Assembly: GCF_034541975.1 (NCBI RefSeq)
Contig: NZ_JAVYJM010000001.1
Length of the DNA: 64,000 nucleotides
Strand: one strand, 5' to 3'
Source: Dermacoccus abyssi
GTDB taxonomy: Bacteria; Actinomycetota; Actinomycetes; Actinomycetales; Dermatophilaceae
The notes under the pieces were generated by a model. That model was not told where the DNA came from, did not search any database, and saw only the letters and a program-made list of their open reading frames with translations. Of the stretch, positions 54,037 to 61,918 are shown in pieces. Both the position numbers and the translations under genes were made by a program. The number at the start of each line of letters is the position of its first letter. Positions within the stretch are counted from its first letter, which is position 1.

Positions 54037-55362
54037 ATGACAGCCTCGATGCCGCATTTGCGCATGTTCACGTCCGCCGCACGCACCGCCGTCGCGGCCC
54101 TCGTCATCGTCACCGCTTCGGGCGGCTGCTCCTCGGGTGGCGGTGATGGCGGGGCGAGCAGATCCTCTCGGCCAGTGTCTCCCGGCGCCTCGTCGTCTGC
54201 GTCGACGAAGACGTCGTCACCTCGCGCCGACGACCCCGTGGCACGAGCCCGCGAGCTGCGTCACATGTACGACTACGCCGCGGCGACGGCCGCGCTGAAG
54301 GGTCAGACCTCGACGGAAGCCGACGCCGAGCGTCGCGCCATCAACGACGCCAAGGCGAAGGCGAAACCGTTCGCCGACACCACGCAGATCTCGCACGTCT
54401 TCTACCACTCGCTCGTCGTCGACCCGGCGCTCGCGTTCCACGCCGGGCAGGGCAAGGCGCAGGGGTACAAGGACTACATGGTCACCAAGCGCGAGTTCGT
54501 GGCGCAGCTGAACTCGATGTACGCCAAGGGGTACGTGCTCGTCCATCCACAGCGGGTTGCCAAGCGGGGCGCGGACGGGCAGATGCACCCGGTGCCGATC
54601 GTGCTGCCGGCGGGCAAGAAGCCGCTCGTCCTTTCGGTGGACGACGTCAGCTACTACGAGTACATGGCCGGCGACGGGTTCGCGACGAGCCTCGTCGTCG
54701 ACGGCTCGAAGGGCGTGCGCACCACCTACCCGGAGAAGGGTGGAAAGGTGCGCAAGGGGGCGGATGACGTCGTGCCGATCGTCGATGACTTCGTGCGCGA
54801 GCACCCGGATTTCTCCTACCGCGGGGACAAGGGCACGATCGCGCTCACGGGCTACAACGGGGTGCTGGGTTACCGCTCGTCGTACGCCGCGTACGGCCAC
54901 AGTGCGAAGACCGACGCCGAGCGCGCCAAGGCCAGGACGGTGGCGAACGCGATGAAGGCCTCGGGGTGGAACTTCGCGTCGCACTCGTACGGTCACATCA
55001 ACATCACCAAGGCGTCGCTGGCGACGATCAAGGCGGACGCGGCGCGCTGGGATGCCGACGTCAAGCCGATCGTCGGGCCGACGAAGGAGATCATCTTCGC
55101 GTTCGGTGCGGACATCTCGGACACCACGCCGTACTCGATGCGCAACCCGAAGTACGCGTTCCTCCACAACGTCGAGGGGTTCGACTACTTCGCGAACGTC
55201 GACGGCTCGCGCTCGAGTTGGATCCAGTTCTCGCAAGGGTCGATGCGGCAGGGGCGTATCAACATCGACGGCATCGCACTCGACGCGGCGCGGGACGGGG
55301 AGTCCTCGGTGCTCTCGAACTTCTTCGATCCCGTCGCGACGCGCGACCCGGCTCGCCCCTGA
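54037..55362 (+). CDS. Lipoprotein with polysaccharide deacetylase-like (NodB) domain
   Basis: 441 residues. A type II signal peptide ends in a lipobox before C31 (TASGGCSS), followed by a Ser/Thr-rich linker to about residue 70. The NodB-like domain has a metal Asp in VLSVDDVSYYEYM and the His pair FASHSYGHINI (SHxxxH type). Long inserts lie between the motifs. Predicted to act on an envelope polysaccharide outside the membrane; substrate unknown. ATG at 54037; a longer frame from 53986 is possible. Confidence 0.82.
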   Translation: MTASMPHLRMFTSAARTAVAALVIVTASGGCSSGGGDGGASRSSRPVSPGASSSASTKTSSPRADDPVARARELRHMYDYAAATAALKGQTSTEADAERRAINDAKAKAKPFADTTQISHVFYHSLVVDPALAFHAGQGKAQGYKDYMVTKREFVAQLNSMYAKGYVLVHPQRVAKRGADGQMHPVPIVLPAGKKPLVLSVDDVSYYEYMAGDGFATSLVVDGSKGVRTTYPEKGGKVRKGADDVVPIVDDFVREHPDFSYRGDKGTIALTGYNGVLGYRSSYAAYGHSAKTDAERAKARTVANAMKASGWNFASHSYGHINITKASLATIKADAARWDADVKPIVGPTKEIIFAFGADISDTTPYSMRNPKYAFLHNVEGFDYFANVDGSRSSWIQFSQGSMRQGRINIDGIALDAARDGESSVLSNFFDPVATRDPARP

Positions 55363-55489
55363 CGGCGGTGCCCTGCGCGGGCGCGCGGATGGCAGGCCCG
55401 AGGGGGCGGTGCGATGTCGCCGGCCGATGCCCCGGGCGCAGGCCTTGGGCGAGGCGCTCGGATGCGATCGTCGCCGACCGCTGTTAGGG

Positions 55490-55622
55490 TTATCTGCGAG
55501 GGGAGTACTTCCCACGTTCCGATTTCGGTCAGTACGAGCGCGCCCAGCCGCGCTCCCGTGCGGAAGCGGCGACAGCGTCGTCGTGAAGGAGACCTCAGTT
55601 CAACACGTGTGCGAACTGAGGT
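55490..55622 (+). promoter_or_regulatory. Candidate yybP-ykoY (manganese) riboswitch with SD-sequestering hairpin
   Basis: GAGGGGAGTACTTCCC (from about 55499) resembles the GGGGAGTA loop of the yybP-ykoY class, and GTGAAGGAGACCTC (55583-55596) resembles its second conserved AGACC loop. The 3' hairpin ACCTCAGTTC (55592-55601)/GAACTGAGGT (55613-55622) buries GAGGTG, the likely Shine-Dalgarno of the following terC, 10 bp before its ATG. The class is the usual leader of terC genes. No covariance search was possible. Confidence 0.6.
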
Positions 55623-55631
55623 GTTCTCATC

Positions 55632-56627
55632 ATGGAAACCATTGCCACACCGGCGCTCTGGACGACCACGATCGTCGGTGTTCTTGTTCTGTTCGTCCTC
55701 GACTTCATCGTCACGCGCAAGCCGCACGAGGTCTCGATGAAGGAAGCGACCGGGTGGTCGCTGTTCTACATCGGTCTGCCGGTGGCGTTCGGTGGGTGGC
55801 TCTGGTCGCAGCACGGCAGCCAGATCGGCACCGAGTACTACACGGGTTACATCGTCGAGAAGTCGCTGTCGGTCGACAACCTGTTCATCTTCATGCTGCT
55901 GCTCGCGGCGTTCGCGGTGCCGAAGGCCTATCAGCAGCGGGTGCTGCTCATCGGTGTGGCGGGCGCGCTCGTCATGCGCGCCATCATGATCGCGATCGGC
56001 GCATCGCTGCTCACCAAGTTCTCGTGGATGTTCGTCATCTTCGGTCTGTTCCTGCTGTGGACGGCCGTCAAGGTCTGGCGTGACACGCGCAGCGACGAGG
56101 AGGAGGAGATCGACCCGAGCGAGCTCGGTTCGGTGAAGTTCCTGCGCCGCTTCTACCCGGTGACCGACGACTACCGCGGCACGAGCATGAGCGTCGTCGA
56201 GGCCGACGAGACCGGCAAGAAGCGCCGCATACTGACGCCGCTGGCCGTCGTCACGGTGGCGGTGCTCGCGGCCGACGCGATGTTCGCGCTCGACTCGGTG
56301 CCCGCCGTCTACGGCATCACCGGCGACCCCTACCTCGTCTTCGTGACGAACGCTTTCGCGCTGCTCGGCCTGCGCGCGCTGTACTTCCTCGTCGAGGGCG
56401 TGCTGAGCAAGCTCGTGCACCTCGGGTACGGCCTCGCCGTCATCCTCGCGTTCATCGGCTACAAGCTCATCGCGCACTGGGCGCACGACGTGTGGCACTG
56501 GGTGTGGACGCCGTCGACGGCCGTCTCGTTGTCGGTCATCGTCGTGTCGCTGCTCGCCGTGACGATCTCGAGCCTCGTCGTGACGCGTCGCGCCGAGCGC
56601 GAGGAGGCCACTCGTTCGAGCTCGTGA
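55632..56627 (+). CDS. TerC/Alx-family membrane protein, probable manganese exporter
   Basis: 331 residues, about nine transmembrane helices. Two family hallmarks carry acidic metal-site residues: GYIVEKSLSVDNLFIFMLL and VAVLAADAMFALDSVPAVYGIT. A basic/acidic cytosolic loop (DEEEEIDPSELGS) divides the halves. The family exports Mn2+ and helps load metal into secreted proteins. The leader region looks like a yybP-ykoY riboswitch, in keeping with Mn control. ATG at 55632. Confidence 0.9.
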   Translation: METIATPALWTTTIVGVLVLFVLDFIVTRKPHEVSMKEATGWSLFYIGLPVAFGGWLWSQHGSQIGTEYYTGYIVEKSLSVDNLFIFMLLLAAFAVPKAYQQRVLLIGVAGALVMRAIMIAIGASLLTKFSWMFVIFGLFLLWTAVKVWRDTRSDEEEEIDPSELGSVKFLRRFYPVTDDYRGTSMSVVEADETGKKRRILTPLAVVTVAVLAADAMFALDSVPAVYGITGDPYLVFVTNAFALLGLRALYFLVEGVLSKLVHLGYGLAVILAFIGYKLIAHWAHDVWHWVWTPSTAVSLSVIVVSLLAVTISSLVVTRRAEREEATRSSS

Positions 56628-56639
56628 CTGAGTGACACG

Positions 56640-56674
56640 AGCGGGGCCGGGGTCGTGAACCTCGGCCCCGTTCC
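56640..56674 (+). terminator. Terminator after terC
   Basis: CGGGGCCGGGGT and ACCTCGGCCCCG pair with one mismatch around CGTGA, 12 bp after the terC stop. Confidence 0.75.
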
Positions 56675-56707
56675 CATCCCCGGGCTCGGTGGCTACGAAC
56701 ACCGGGC

Positions 56708-58255
56708 ATGACACCTCGCCCAGCCCTGGCCCGACGCAGCCGTCACGCTCTGGCCGGTGTGGCAGGCGGAGCCGCCGGTTTGTCGGTGGCCCATCTGCTC
56801 GCTGCTGCCTCGAACGCGTCGTCCTCACCGGTGCTCGCGGTCGGGTACGCGGTCATCGATCACACGCCGACGGCGGTTAAGGACTGGGCCATCGCCCACT
56901 TCGGCACCAAGGACAAGCCACTGCTCCTCGGCACGGTGGCGCTCGTCGTCGTCGTGGCCACGGCGCTCATCGGGCTGCTCGCGGGGCGGCGCAAAGCGTG
57001 GGGTGCGGTCGGCCTCGCCGCACTGGCCGCGGTGCCAGCCTGGGCCGTCATGACGCGGCCGAGCGCGCGGATCGTCGATCTCGGGCCGACGCTCGTGGCC
57101 TTCGTCGTCGGTATCGGCGTGATGCTGTTGCTGTTGCGGCTCAGTCCCTCGCCCACGCCGAGCGAGGAGGCGGATATGACCGAGCCCGGGCGGAGGGTTT
57201 TCGTCGGGGGCGTGCTCGGAAGCCTGGCGCTCAGTGGGCTCGCCGTCGCGGCGGGGCAAACGCTGCTGCAGGCGGCGAGCACGGCGAAACTGTCACTGCC
57301 GCGCGCGTGGCGTCGCGCCACACCGATTCCCGCGGGGTTCGAGCGGCGAAACCCCGCCATCACGCCGCTGCGCACACCGAACGAATCGTTCTACCGCGTC
57401 GACACGGCACTGACGGTGCCGCAGGTCGAGCGTGAGAGCTGGACCCTGACGATCGACGGCGACGTGCACCGCCGCGTCACGTTCACGTACGACGACATCG
57501 CTGCCATGAAGCTCGTCGAGAAGAACATCACGATGACGTGCGTGAGCAACGAGGTCGGCGGCGAGTACGTCGGCGGCGCGACGTGGCTGGGCGTCCCGGT
57601 CCGCCGGCTGCTTGCCGAAGCGGGCATCAAGGAACCTCATCGCGCGGACGCGCAGGTGCTCAGCACGTCCACCGACGGGTTCACGGCGGGCACCCCGTTG
57701 GCGGCGATGCTCGATGACCGCGACGCGCTGCTCGCCATCGGTATGAACGGCGAGCCGCTCCCGCGGCGCCATGGTTTCCCGGCGCGACTCGTCGTGCCCG
57801 GCCTCTACGGCATGATCGGCTCGACGAAGTGGGTGACGAAACTGACGGTCACGACGTTCGCCGAGCACCAGGCCTACTGGACGCAGCGCGGGTGGTCGCA
57901 CGATGCGCCCATCAAGCCGAGCGCTCGGATCGACTCGCCGTCGTCACTCGCCCAGGTGAAGCGAGGCGTCATCAAGGTCGGCGGCATCGCGTGGGCGCAG
58001 CGCAGTGGCGTCCGCGGCGTGCAGGTACGCCTCGACGGCGGGCCGTGGCGTGACGCCGAGCTCGGGCCCGAGGTGAACGAGGACTTCTGGCGTCAGTGGA
58101 TGTATCGCCTGGACGCGAGCTCACTACCCACCGGCCAGCACACCGTCTCGGCACGGGTGATCGACGCCGACGGGGACACCCAGACGGCCGAGCGTGCCCC
58201 GGTCTTTCCGGACGGCTCGAGCGGCCTGCAGGAGCAGGTCTTCTTCCTTACCTGA
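56708..58255 (+). CDS. Membrane-anchored molybdopterin-dependent oxidoreductase (sulfite oxidase family)
   Basis: 515 residues. Three or four N-terminal transmembrane helices (up to about residue 150), then a further hydrophobic RRVFVGGVLGSLALSGLAVAAG segment, and the oxidoreductase domain from about 210. The molybdenum-ligating Cys is in NITMTCVSNEVGGEYVGGATW; the dimerisation domain with FWRQWMYRLDASSLPTGQHTVSARVIDADG ends the protein. Homologous to actinobacterial sulfite-oxidase-like enzymes; the substrate is unknown. No heme domain visible. Confidence 0.9.
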   Translation: MTPRPALARRSRHALAGVAGGAAGLSVAHLLAAASNASSSPVLAVGYAVIDHTPTAVKDWAIAHFGTKDKPLLLGTVALVVVVATALIGLLAGRRKAWGAVGLAALAAVPAWAVMTRPSARIVDLGPTLVAFVVGIGVMLLLLRLSPSPTPSEEADMTEPGRRVFVGGVLGSLALSGLAVAAGQTLLQAASTAKLSLPRAWRRATPIPAGFERRNPAITPLRTPNESFYRVDTALTVPQVERESWTLTIDGDVHRRVTFTYDDIAAMKLVEKNITMTCVSNEVGGEYVGGATWLGVPVRRLLAEAGIKEPHRADAQVLSTSTDGFTAGTPLAAMLDDRDALLAIGMNGEPLPRRHGFPARLVVPGLYGMIGSTKWVTKLTVTTFAEHQAYWTQRGWSHDAPIKPSARIDSPSSLAQVKRGVIKVGGIAWAQRSGVRGVQVRLDGGPWRDAELGPEVNEDFWRQWMYRLDASSLPTGQHTVSARVIDADGDTQTAERAPVFPDGSSGLQEQVFFLT

Positions 58256-58336
58256 GTTGCCAGGAAAAAAGTTTCGCGGCCACACCGATCCGTCGGGCAG
58301 GCGGCTTCGAACCCTTGATGACGATCGGAAGACGAC

Positions 58337-58366
58337 CGATCGGTCAGAAGTCGGCTCAGGCCGAAT
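58337..58366 (+). promoter_or_regulatory. Candidate SigK-type promoter of the fasciclin gene
   Basis: CCGAAT (58361-58366) matches the -10 described for mycobacterial SigK promoters; GATCGG (58338-58343), 17 bp upstream, is only a partial match to the CCATCC -35. The downstream gene encodes an MPT70/83-like fasciclin, the classical SigK target, and sigK is in the same cluster. Confidence 0.45.
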
Positions 58367-58387
58367 CACCGCACCGAGGAGAAGATC

Positions 58388-59035
58388 ATGAAGTCCAAGG
58401 CCACCGCACTCGTTCTCGCCACCGCCGGAGCGCTCTCGCTCGGCGCGTGCGGCAACGGGGATTCCTCCAGCGGATCCAGCTCCGCGATGTCCTCCACGAC
58501 CAGCGCGAGCTCGTCGGCCAAGGCCGACTCCTCCTCGTCCAGCGCGATGGGCGAGAAGGGTATGAACGCCAGCAAGCCGTTCGGCCCCGCCTGCTCGAGC
58601 GTGCCGAAGTCCGGCAAGGGCTCCTTCCAGGGCATGACGGGCGATCCGGTCGCCACGGCGGCGTCCAACAACCCGGCCCTCTCGACCCTGACGATGGCCA
58701 TCAAGAAGGCGGGGCTCGTCGACACTCTCAACACGAGCAAGGACCTCACGGTCTTCGCGCCCGCGAACTCGGCGTTCACGAAGCTGCCGAAGGCGCAGCT
58801 CGACAAGACGCTCGCCGACAAGGCCGCGCTGACCAAGCTCCTGACCGGTCACGTCGTCAAGGGCCGCATGGCGCCGAACCAGCTCGCGGGTGAGCACAAG
58901 ACCCTCGCCGGGAGCACGGTGAAGGTGACCGGATCCGGCGAGAAGTTCATGGTGAACGGCAAGTCCTCGGTGGTGTGCGGGAACGTGCAGACCTCGAACG
59001 CCACCGTCTACATCATCGACTCGGTTCTCATGTGA
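58388..59035 (+). CDS. Fasciclin-domain lipoprotein (MPT70/MPT83-like)
   Basis: 215 residues. Lipoprotein signal with C21 (LSLGACGNG), a Ser-rich linker (about 25-60) and one FAS1 domain: DLTVFAPANSAFTKLPKAQLD, LLTGHVVKGRM and VYIIDSVLM. The N-terminal CSSVPKSGKGSFQGMTGDPVATAASNNP matches mycobacterial MPT70/83. Surface adhesion-type function is family knowledge. A strong SD GAGGAGAAG precedes ATG. Convergent with rskA; a long terminator separates them. Confidence 0.93.
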   Translation: MKSKATALVLATAGALSLGACGNGDSSSGSSSAMSSTTSASSSAKADSSSSSAMGEKGMNASKPFGPACSSVPKSGKGSFQGMTGDPVATAASNNPALSTLTMAIKKAGLVDTLNTSKDLTVFAPANSAFTKLPKAQLDKTLADKAALTKLLTGHVVKGRMAPNQLAGEHKTLAGSTVKVTGSGEKFMVNGKSSVVCGNVQTSNATVYIIDSVLM

Positions 59036-59055
59036 TGTGAACCCTCGGACGACGA

Positions 59056-59093
59056 AGCCGGGCCCCACGAGAACGATCTCGTGGGGCCCGGCT
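59056..59093. terminator. Bidirectional terminator between the fasciclin gene and rskA
   Basis: AGCCGGGCCCCACGAGA and TCTCGTGGGGCCCGGCT form a perfect 17-bp stem with loop ACGA. It lies between convergent genes. Confidence 0.88.
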
Positions 59094-59126
59094 CCGTCGT
59101 CGGTCAGGGGTTCGCCGAGGGGCGGG

Positions 59127-59813
59127 TCAGGTGAGGTGGATCGTCAGCACGGGGTCGGAGGTGGGCTGCCGCGGCGTCGTACCCGCCTTCTCCAGGGTGG
59201 CGGCGACGATGCGGACTTCGCGCATGTCGGCGTTGAGCAGCATCGTGCTCTGACGGCCGTCGCGGTCGAACTGGCCTGAGTTGACCATGTGATTCGGTGT
59301 CGAGCCGGTCCACATCGTGTAGGCGTGTCCGGTTGCGGGTGCGAGGGCCGGCTCGAAGCGAATGGCCCCCTGGCCCTTGGAGTTGCGGGCCACCGTCACG
59401 GTGCTACCGGCGTACGTCGTTCGGCCCTTCTGCGATGTCTCGTCATCGAGGATGTCCTGCGCCGTCACCGGCTGCTCGTCGCGCCGGTTACGCCACAGCC
59501 CGACTCCGCCGACGCCCACGACCGTGGCCGCCGCGCCTGCGAGAAAGAGACGTCGGCTCGGGCGGGATACCGGTCGGGTAGCTTCGCGGGTTTCAGCGTC
59601 AGTGGCGACCGCTCGCAGGATCTCGTCTCGCAGATGAGCCGGCGGGGCGGTGCTGCTGGGTACGGACAGGGACGCCGCAGCGTCACGCAGATGCTCGAGC
59701 TCGTTCCGACATGACGCGCAGGTGGCCAGGTGCTTCTCGAAGCGTCGTCGCTCGACGTCGTCGACGGCGTCAAGCGCGTAGGCGGCGACGAGGTCGTGCG
59801 GCTCGTCACGCAT
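59127..59813 (-). CDS. rskA: Anti-sigma-K factor RskA-like
   Basis: 228 residues. Zinc-binding anti-sigma (ZAS) motif H28-LATC-ASC35 in RRRFEKHLATCASCRNELEHL, one transmembrane helix (about 89-107, LFLAGAAATVVGVGGVGLW) and an extracytoplasmic RskA domain (GAIRFEPALAPATGHAYTMW ... VRIVAATLEKAGTTPRQPTSDPVL). RskA holds SigK at the membrane until it is cleaved. It overlaps sigK by 8 bp and so is co-expressed. Confidence 0.93.
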   Translation of the reverse strand: MRDEPHDLVAAYALDAVDDVERRRFEKHLATCASCRNELEHLRDAAASLSVPSSTAPPAHLRDEILRAVATDAETREATRPVSRPSRRLFLAGAAATVVGVGGVGLWRNRRDEQPVTAQDILDDETSQKGRTTYAGSTVTVARNSKGQGAIRFEPALAPATGHAYTMWTGSTPNHMVNSGQFDRDGRQSTMLLNADMREVRIVAATLEKAGTTPRQPTSDPVLTIHLT

Positions 59814-60384
59814 GGTCGCCTCCTTCCTCGGTTGACGTGAGGCAGTCCGCCAGCCGGCGCAGGCCGTCTCGGATGCGCGACTTCACCGTGCCGAGGGGTG
59901 CGTCGAGGCGCGTCGCCACCTCGTGGTGGGTGAGGCCGTCCCAGTAGGCCAGTTCGATGCTGGGGCGTTGGGCGGGGCTCAGGGTTTCGAGACAGTCACG
60001 CACGTCGGCGCGTTCCTGGGCGTGCATGGCTGCCTCCTCCGGCCCCGGCGACGGTGGTTCGTATGACTGCTCGGCGTAGGAGTTCTCGCGCGTTCGCGAG
60101 GCCTGAACGCTGCGCACGGTGTCGACGGCCCGGCGGTGTGCGATGGCGAGCATCCACCCCCACGGGCTGCCGTCGACGCGAAAGGTGTTGGCCTTGCGCC
60201 AGATCTCGAGAAAGACTTCCTGAGTGCATTCCTCGGCCATCGACGGGTCGCGCACGACGCGCAGTACGAGCCCATGGACGCGCGCCGACGATTGGTCGTA
60301 CACCTCGGCGAAGGCAGTCTGGTCGCCGGTGCCGCAGCGAGCGAGTGACGCGGCCAGGGATGCCGCCGCAGTCGAGTCGCCCAT
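59806..60384 (-). CDS. sigK: ECF sigma factor SigK
   Basis: 192 residues. Region 2 (FAEVYDQSSARVHGLVLRVVRDPSMAEECTQEVFLEIWRKANTF) and region 4 (LETLSPAQRPSIELAYWDGLTHHEVATRLDAPLGTVKSRIRDGLRRL) are both present. SigK directs transcription of mpt70/mpt83-type fasciclins. Together with rskA and the fasciclin gene this makes a complete regulatory unit. ATG at 60384. Confidence 0.93.
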   Translation of the reverse strand: MGDSTAAASLAASLARCGTGDQTAFAEVYDQSSARVHGLVLRVVRDPSMAEECTQEVFLEIWRKANTFRVDGSPWGWMLAIAHRRAVDTVRSVQASRTRENSYAEQSYEPPSPGPEEAAMHAQERADVRDCLETLSPAQRPSIELAYWDGLTHHEVATRLDAPLGTVKSRIRDGLRRLADCLTSTEEGGDHA

Positions 60385-60704
60385 GGGTCACCATCCTGCC
60401 TCACTCCCACCTGTTCTCGCTGCCCGGATGTGAGGTGTTCGGCGCCGGCGGCGTGGCGGATGGGCGGGCGGATGCGTTTGGCCTTGCATGCTTCGGCCTG
60501 CAGCTGAGGTGTAGAAGAGCGCAATCAGCCGCTCGTGGTCGCCATTCCGATGCCCTCGGCGTGCGCCGGCCCCAAGGGGCATGCTCACCATCGGCTGCCC
60601 AGCGCGCGTCGCTCGAGGTGTCCTGGAGCATTTCACCGCAGGTGCTTGCACCGAACTTCGCCCATTGGTCGCTGTGGGGTCCCTGAAGTCGTTACGCTCT
60701 CGCC
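60385..60704. other. 320-bp gene-free stretch upstream of sigK
   Basis: No CDS in either strand is convincing. It must contain the sigK promoter. A GTTACGCT at 60691-60698 is placed like a -10 for the small ORF that follows. Confidence 0.5.
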
Positions 60705-60791
60705 ATGAGTGCCGAGCCCCGTCGGTGGGTCGCGTGCGAGAGGTCGACGGAACGTCGTCGTCTCGGCAGGGCTGAACGGGCGACCGCATGA
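60705..60791 (+). CDS. Small basic ORF (28 aa) coupled to the HNH gene
   Basis: The ATG at 60705 opens MSAEPRRWVACERSTERRRL and a short further stretch, ending with a TGA that overlaps the HNH gene ATG (ATGA at 60788-60791). TACGCT at 60692-60697 lies 8 bp before the ATG, as for a leaderless actinobacterial transcript. It could be a leader peptide for coupled translation. No homology can be claimed. Confidence 0.35.
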   Translation: MSAEPRRWVACERSTERRRLGRAERATA

Positions 60792-61705
60792 CTGTGACCT
60801 GGTCGCCGCAGCAGCAGGATGACCTTCGGGCCGCTGCCATTGCGTGGCTATCGGCTCGGACCAATGACGGTCTGGACGCCCTCACGTCGGAGCAGATCAA
60901 TGAGTTCACCTGGGGCGGTGAGCGCTTCCGTCTCATGGATGCGCAGCGGGGGATCCGGAAGCCGCGTCAATTCACGTCGGCTCTGTCCATCAGGACGACG
61001 TTTCGTCCCGCCGGCGCGGAACGGCCGTACGAGGACGACCTCGGCGTGGACGGTTTGGTGCGCTACAAGTGGCGCGGCGACGACCCCGCGCATCCGGAGA
61101 ACAGGTCTCTTCGTCAAGCCATGCACGAGAGAGTTCCGCTCATCTGGTTCTGGGGTGTGGGCGTTGCGCTCTACAAGCCGGTCTTCCCCGTCTACTTGAT
61201 CGCCGAGGAGCAGCGGGAGCAACAGTTCGTCGTCGCGACGGACGGTCTTCAGCACCTGGAATCGACAGGATCACGGGTGGAGGAGGTCATGCGCCGCTAC
61301 CTCAGGCAGGAGACTTATCGCCGCCTGCACCAGCCAGTGTTTCGAAGCATCGTCATGCGGGCCTACGAGGCAAGCTGTGCCGTGTGCCAACTCAGGCACT
61401 CCGTCCTGTTGGATGCTGCTCACATCGTCGAAGATCGGCACGAAAGGGGTGTCGCGTCCGTTCGCAATGGTCTTGCGCTGTGCAAGATTCATCACGCCGC
61501 GTACGACGCGGGCATCCTGGGCCTCACGCCAGATCTGCGCGTGGAGGTCAGGGCAGACATTCTCGACGAGATCGATGGGCCCCTCCTGGAGCACGGGATC
61601 AAGCGCCTGCACGACACGCCTCTCATGGTGGTCCCCAGGAGCCGGCGGGAGCGCCCCGACCCGGAGCTTCTCGAGATTCACTACGAGCGGTTCCGGGCCT
61701 CATAG
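60788..61705 (+). CDS. HNH endonuclease with N-terminal DNA-binding-like domain
   Basis: 305 residues. The C-terminal HNH fold shows SCAVCQLRHSVLLDAAHIVEDRHERGVASVRNGLALCKIHHAAYD: two Cys of a zinc knuckle, then the AHI, asparagine and H-H nuclease positions. The N-terminal 160 residues (GERFRLMDAQRGIRKPRQFTSALSI ... PLIWFWGVGVALYKPVFPVYL) resemble the SRA/PUA-like domains of modification-dependent McrA-type nucleases, but I cannot confirm that. The gene lacks a clear SD and is coupled to a 28-aa ORF. Convergent with the helicase/DUSP gene. Likely a restriction endonuclease (inference). Confidence 0.78.
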   Translation: MTVTWSPQQQDDLRAAAIAWLSARTNDGLDALTSEQINEFTWGGERFRLMDAQRGIRKPRQFTSALSIRTTFRPAGAERPYEDDLGVDGLVRYKWRGDDPAHPENRSLRQAMHERVPLIWFWGVGVALYKPVFPVYLIAEEQREQQFVVATDGLQHLESTGSRVEEVMRRYLRQETYRRLHQPVFRSIVMRAYEASCAVCQLRHSVLLDAAHIVEDRHERGVASVRNGLALCKIHHAAYDAGILGLTPDLRVEVRADILDEIDGPLLEHGIKRLHDTPLMVVPRSRRERPDPELLEIHYERFRAS

Positions 61706-61768
61706 TGCAGGCAGATGGCGCCCTCCGTCGACGAGGCCGGGAGTTGGCTCGCCGTCGGGAGGGGCCCG

Positions 61769-61918
61769 TCAGTCCCGACGGCGAGAGCTGCCGTAGAAGT
61801 ACGCGCGGTACTCCTCGTCGGTGACCTCCCCCGCTACACGGGCCATGGAGACCGGGTGGAGGCCCGAACCGGGGTCGTCGGCCGAGGCGAGCTCGTCGTC
61901 ATACCACCCCTTCGGCTC
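61769..61918 (-). other. Open 49-codon stretch in frame after the helicase/DUSP stop
   Basis: Directly after the TGA at 61919-61921 the same frame stays open for 49 codons to a second TGA, reading EPKGWYDDELASADDPG and ending EVTDEEYRAYFYGSSRRRD. The composition looks coding, but the only in-frame ATG would give 25 residues. It may be a small gene, a remnant, or the old C-terminus behind a new stop. Confidence 0.35.

Noticed and set aside
58261..58300. GGAAAAAAGTTTC as an alternative ECF promoter of the fasciclin gene
   Set aside because: No matching -10 at proper distance; the CCGAAT further down is better.
60385..60704. Several short frames upstream of sigK
   Set aside because: Overlapping Arg/Pro-rich frames without start signals or coding character.
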